64,000 nt of DNA, from assembly GCA_006503475.1 (NCBI GenBank), contig RSEH01000059.1:117191-181190 (forward strand), in the 5' to 3' direction. The position numbers and the translations under genes were made by a program. The first letter of the stretch is position 1, and every line of letters starts with the position of its first letter. This stretch comes from Stentor roeselii (Eukaryota > Ciliophora > Heterotrichea > Heterotrichida > Stentoridae). Shown piece by piece: positions 59,789-64,000 of this stretch. The notes under the pieces are model-generated. The model worked only from the letters and a program-made list of their open reading frames with translations, did no database searches and had not been told where the DNA came from.

Positions 59789-62700
59789 TTAATGATATAA
59801 TTTTGGATTTGATTCAGTTGGAATACTCAATGAAGTAACAGGAATAACTTTTCGATCTTTGGGTTTACTTTTCCATTTATTGAATTGACTTCGTAATGAT
59901 GAATTTTTAATCAAATAATTTGAAATATTTGTTCTTTGCTTCTGACGATTGTCGATTTTTTTAAAGCAGCTTTCGAAATATCCCATCCCAGTAGCAAAAG
60001 TTCCCAAAAGTCCAAATATTGATCCAAGCAAGGCACTGATAAAACTGAACCAAGTTTGTCTTAAGATTCTTGAAGTTTCCATTGCGGTATCACTTTCTTC
60101 AATCACTATTTTCACTTTAAGGAAAAGTTGAATATTAACACTAATTGTTTCTTACTGTTGACTGTCAGCTGTTGATCCGATCTCTATATCCTTAGAGGTA
60201 TCAATATGAAATCCAGTGTCTTTCGAAGGCCACTTGTTTGACTCTGAAGTAAAAACCTGAATAAAATTTACAGATGGAGTGAATGAATAGTAAAACAATG
60301 AAGGTTTCAGTCCTTTTAATACTTCAGTATTAGTAGGAACTTTAAAGGATGACACAACACTGCTGATTTGATCAGGGATTGAAGAAGAGACCGAAAGATT
60401 GACACTTAAAGCAGATGCAAAACTGTTTGGTTCTTTCATTTGTAACTCAATTTCAGCGATTTTTGTAATAAGTTCAAATCCTTTCAATGTTAACAATACT
60501 TGACAATTTCCACTGAAATTTAAACACTTTATTGTTTTATCCCTATACTTAAGGCCATCCAAGTAAAGCTCGATTTTAGGATGGCATTTTTCATCAACAA
60601 TGCAACTTCCTCCATAAGTAAAAAGTGTAAAGTTAGCTTGAAAATAGTTTGCATTAATTTTATCTTCTAGTGTAATCACTGGAACCAATCCTCTGATTTC
60701 AATAATATTATCAAAATTAAATGCCATAAAAGAAACCACTACTGAAATGCAACAGGCAATTATAAATGATATCGAAAAAATTCCTCCGATTTTAGTCTTA
60801 TAATAATATATAGGTTTATTCAACTCACTTTCATGATTTTGAACGAATAAATCAAATCTTTGAACTAAATTTCCTGTCTTGGCTGAAACTAGTGAAATAA
60901 AAAGGAAAACAATGAAGAAAGAAATAAATCCATACCAAAGTGAACTTGATAAATTAGATAGGTAATATTTTTCATCTTTATATTTATAGGGCTGGACCGT
61001 TTCATTAAATAATGACTTGAATCCTTCTTTTACGTTTGAAGAACCTATTCTGCACTCACTACCTTCAAAACAATCAATACAATAATAGGATCCTTCGCTT
61101 GGAGAAAAAGTCCCATAAGGACAAGGAATGCATTGATCAATATTTGTTGAACCAAGTTGATCATTATAGGTGCCTCTTGGGCACATTGCGCAAGTTCCAT
61201 TGTTGAAATAAGTTCCTTTGAGACATAGGTTGCAATTAGGGCTATAGGTACCTGGACTACAGTTTAAATGAATTGGATCTGTTTCTGTTAATGAAATCTT
61301 GTATATATTATTATATAATCTTATTTTTGATTTATAAATCTCTGAGTAGCCTCCTCCTCCAAAAACAAAAATATTTTTCTTGAAGTGGACTGCAGTTAGT
61401 CCATGTAAAATAAGTTCATGCTCTGTTGGAAAATAAGAGCAATTTTGATTTACCATATCAACAACCAGCATATTATAAAGCATAAAAGTATCATACAAAT
61501 ATCCTCCTATCGCAACTATTTTATCTCCTGAAACAACAACAGACGAGTATTGTTTAACAACACAAAAAGGATCATTATAAGTCTTAAAACTTACTATGTT
61601 ACTTTGTAAATTTAAAAGATTGATTGAAACTCTAAATATCTTATAATTCGGCACATTAAAAAAATTAGTACCTCCAGCAATAACTAAAGTTCCTTCATTT
61701 TCATTAATTTCTTCAACCCAACATTTCACCCCACAGAGTCCATCATAAGTAAAATTTTTTTGAAAAATTTCTAATCTATTCGTTTCAAGTTTATATATCC
61801 AAACATCTTTATTTGCACTATTAATGCTTTTTCCTCCAACAATAAACAAGTAATTCCCAAAAGAAGCCAAGCAAGCCTGAGTCCTTTCGTTGATTTTCGA
61901 ACCTTCAGGCTCAACTTGATACCAAACAGAAAGCGGTGTATAAAAAAAGTAAAGATCATTATAATAATTATCTTCATATTCACCTCCAAATAAAAAAATC
62001 CGATTTCCTCCATGTTTGCAAAAAGCGCTGTTTTTTCTTGGTGAAGGATTTTGACCACTTGTGATAATTGACTCCCACTTCTTGACTTCCAAATCAAATC
62101 TCCACAAATCTGTTAAATATTCTAAAGAGTTTTCACCGTCATCATAAACTCCTCCATACATGTACATGTAATGGTTTATGACTGTGCTGAAGTGAAGAAT
62201 TCTGCTTGATGGAGAAGGGAAGTGAGGAGTGACTTCTTCAACTAATGGAATATCTTGAGATAAATCAATTGACTGAATTGAATTCGAAATTTCATATTTA
62301 GTCCTTCCATAAAGTAAATAAATTTTTTCACCTATTTTCACTTCAGAGGCAGCAGCAATAGGGACTCCACGAAACTCTTTAATTTGAATCCAGGTATTCG
62401 TTAAAAAGTTGAATTTAAAAATTTCATCAGAAATTTCAAAATATTCCTCAAAAACTCCATAAATAACAAACATTTCATCTTTAACAACATAAGAAAAATG
62501 AAATTTCCTAGGTCTAGGTTGATCTCCATCTGCATTAATTTTTTCCCATTTCATACTGATCAAGTCATACCTATAAAAATCATTCAAATATTCATTTGAA
62601 AAAGAGATATACCCATACATATACAAAGAGTCATTATAAAAGACTAAACTGCACTGAGATCGAGGACTAGGAACCTTTCCATCCTTCGGCATTTTCTTCG

Positions 62701-63223
62701 AGTGAAGGTTGTTAACATCAATCCTATTTATCCCTTACAAGAACAAGTCATTAGAATATCCATAAAATGAATGTCCTCCAAACATTGCAATATATTCAGT
62801 TTCATTAAAAATGAAATCTGTGTACCCGAAAGATGAAGTGTCTTGCAACTCATCACCTGTTAAAAGTTCTAATTTCCATCCTCTTGTTTCAAGGTTAAAT
62901 GAATTCACCTCTGGAGTGAAGCCAAAAAGAATGATTTTACGGTCTGACCTTAGATACATTCGATGAGCGCTGTATGTTAAAGGCTCGTAAGAGGAAACTT
63001 TGAAGATTTTTTCGAATTGTTTTGTTTTTAAGTCAAATGATGAGATTTTTGGTTTTCGATCTCCGGTTATGGAATCAGCTCCTCCGATTGTGATGATCTT
63101 TGAGGTCACTGGGTCGAATATTGAAGAAGAAGTTGTTGTACTTTTTGGGGGAGTCTTACATTCTGGGATTCTTTCTAAGGATAGGGAGGATGCGTGAGAA
63201 AGAAGAAGGAAAAGGATATGCAT
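59789..63223 (-). CDS. Kelch-Cys-rich-3TM membrane protein, copy E
   Basis: The exons are 63223-62739, 62723-60156 and 60140-59789; the product is 1,134 aa. It has a signal peptide (MHILFLLLSHASSLSLERIP), a kelch propeller to about residue 640 (TIGGADS, MFGGHSF, YGGVYDDG, LFGGEYEDNYYND, IVGGKSIN, IAGGTNFF, AIGGYLYD, VFGGGG), and a Cys-rich ephrin-receptor/TNFR-like block at about 650-720. TM1 is at about 756-776, TM2 at about 808-830 (GGIFSISFIIACCISVVVSF), a second ectodomain spans about 835-1040, TM3 about 1045-1070, and the cytoplasmic tail about 60 residues. The N-terminus should be outside, giving an even split of two ectodomains around a short TM1-TM2 loop. The role is inferred as a surface receptor or adhesion protein. 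Confidence 0.92.
60141..60155 (-). other. 15-nt intron 2 of copy E
   Basis: On the minus strand it reads GTAAGAAACAATTAG, identical to intron 2 of copy C. Phase 2. Confidence 0.94.
62724..62738 (-). other. 15-nt intron 1 of copy E
   Basis: On the minus strand it reads GTAAGGGATAAATAG. Phase 2; it joins NDLFL to IDVNNLHSKKMP. Confidence 0.94.
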
Positions 63224-64000
63224 ATTTATTAGAGCAAGTTAGGGTTTCTGGAGACTTTATTAAAGATGGGAAAATGGAATAGTTTAGAATGGATTTCAAT
63301 TTTCTTGAGAATTTTGTGAAATAAAGGTGCTGATTCAAGAAGTTAGGTCTTTAGGGGAAATGAATCAATTTTTTTTAGGTTTTTCAATGAAGGTATTAAG
63401 TAAATTCTTTAATAATATAAAGAAAATGATTATTTGGTAAATAATCTCTTAGTTCAGTGATTAAATTACTTGGAATTTTGAAAATTAGACAAGTATGTTG
63501 AAAGCCATTAGTTATAATAAGTTTTTTATTATAAGTGTGCTGCCTAAATCATTTCATCAAATATTTGATTAATATTTTTACTACTATCCTTCATTAGTTA
63601 AATTTTATCTTTTGATTTTAAAGTATTCTATTGTTTCAATAACCCTCAACTTGCTTTAAACTATCCAATTAATAAACGATATGCAAATCATACAACTATC
63701 TATTATATTCATGTGAATGAGGAAAAGATTAAATGAATCATTCATATTAAAAAGAGATTAAATCCAATAATGTTAAAATTTCAAAAATTAGATCATAATT
63801 CCAAAAATACCTATTAAATCATCAGAATTAGTTCACTATATTTATTAAAATAAAGAAAAATACCTAGAATTTTATTATCATTCTAAATCAAACAAAAAGA
63901 GTTTCTATCCAGTTCCGAACTCTTCGACTATAAAATTTACCTTTTAAAAAAAAATTTATAATTCTTATGAGAAACAACTAGAAAGTAGAGATATTAATAA
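63224..64000. other. Upstream region of copy E to window end
   Basis: This is 777 bp of AT-rich sequence upstream of copy E. No gene, repeat or RNA is supported. Confidence 0.5.

Noticed and set aside
1-64000. CRISPR arrays, tRNA or rRNA genes, transposons
   Set aside because: No regular repeat-spacer pattern, tRNA cloverleaf, rRNA block or transposase frame was seen on reading; a tRNA scan was not possible here.

Overview
The window looks like macronuclear-type DNA from a heterotrich ciliate close to Stentor. The evidence is in the sequence: many reading frames are interrupted by introns of exactly 15 nt (GTAA...TAG in most cases) that restore conserved protein motifs when removed. Genes end in TAA, TAG and TGA, with no sign of stop-codon reassignment. 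The DNA is AT-rich, and neighbouring genes are often only 2 to 50 bp apart. I identified 12 introns, all 15 nt. Most gene names come from motif recognition by eye, without a database search.

Left arm (1-9.5 kb) and right arm (49.6-63.2 kb): both hold members of one large family of secreted/membrane proteins (copies A to E; A is cut by the left edge). Each complete copy is about 1,130-1,140 aa. It has a signal peptide, a kelch-type propeller, a cysteine-rich ephrin-receptor/TNFR-like block, and three predicted membrane segments with a second conserved ectodomain. Introns 1 and 2 sit at the same place and phase in every copy where they can be seen. C, D and E form a head-to-tail array on the minus strand. 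A (plus) and B (minus) face each other, with a broken B-box/coiled-coil gene between them. These copies are separated by kilobase-scale, very AT-rich gaps without recognisable genes.

Central block (9.7-49.6 kb): about 31 closely packed single genes of mixed function. Recognisable ones are an IAP-like RING protein, a BPI/LBP-like lipid-binding protein, a small kinase, a CCT-motif protein, a GAF-domain protein, a RING-H2 protein, a pseudokinase, a membrane-anchored pepsin-like protease, a START protein, a CFAP100-like axonemal coiled coil, a DHHC acyltransferase, a DUSP-USP protein that lacks its catalytic residues, an SRP54 M-domain-like protein with a mitochondrial-type N-terminus, a CDPK, a CAAX-ended Ras-like GTPase head-to-head with an OSCA/TMEM63 channel, a WD40-like protein, a sugar transporter, Beclin/ATG6, and several coiled-coil or tryptophan-repeat proteins that may be cytoskeletal.

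There is no operon logic. Convergent pairs overlap or nearly touch at their stop codons, and divergent pairs share as little as 14 bp between start codons. The most unusual items are the kelch-Cys-rich-3TM family, a candidate structured RNA with a pseudoknot near 19.7 kb, the inactive USP, and the SRP54 M-domain-like protein whose RNA-binding arginines are missing.
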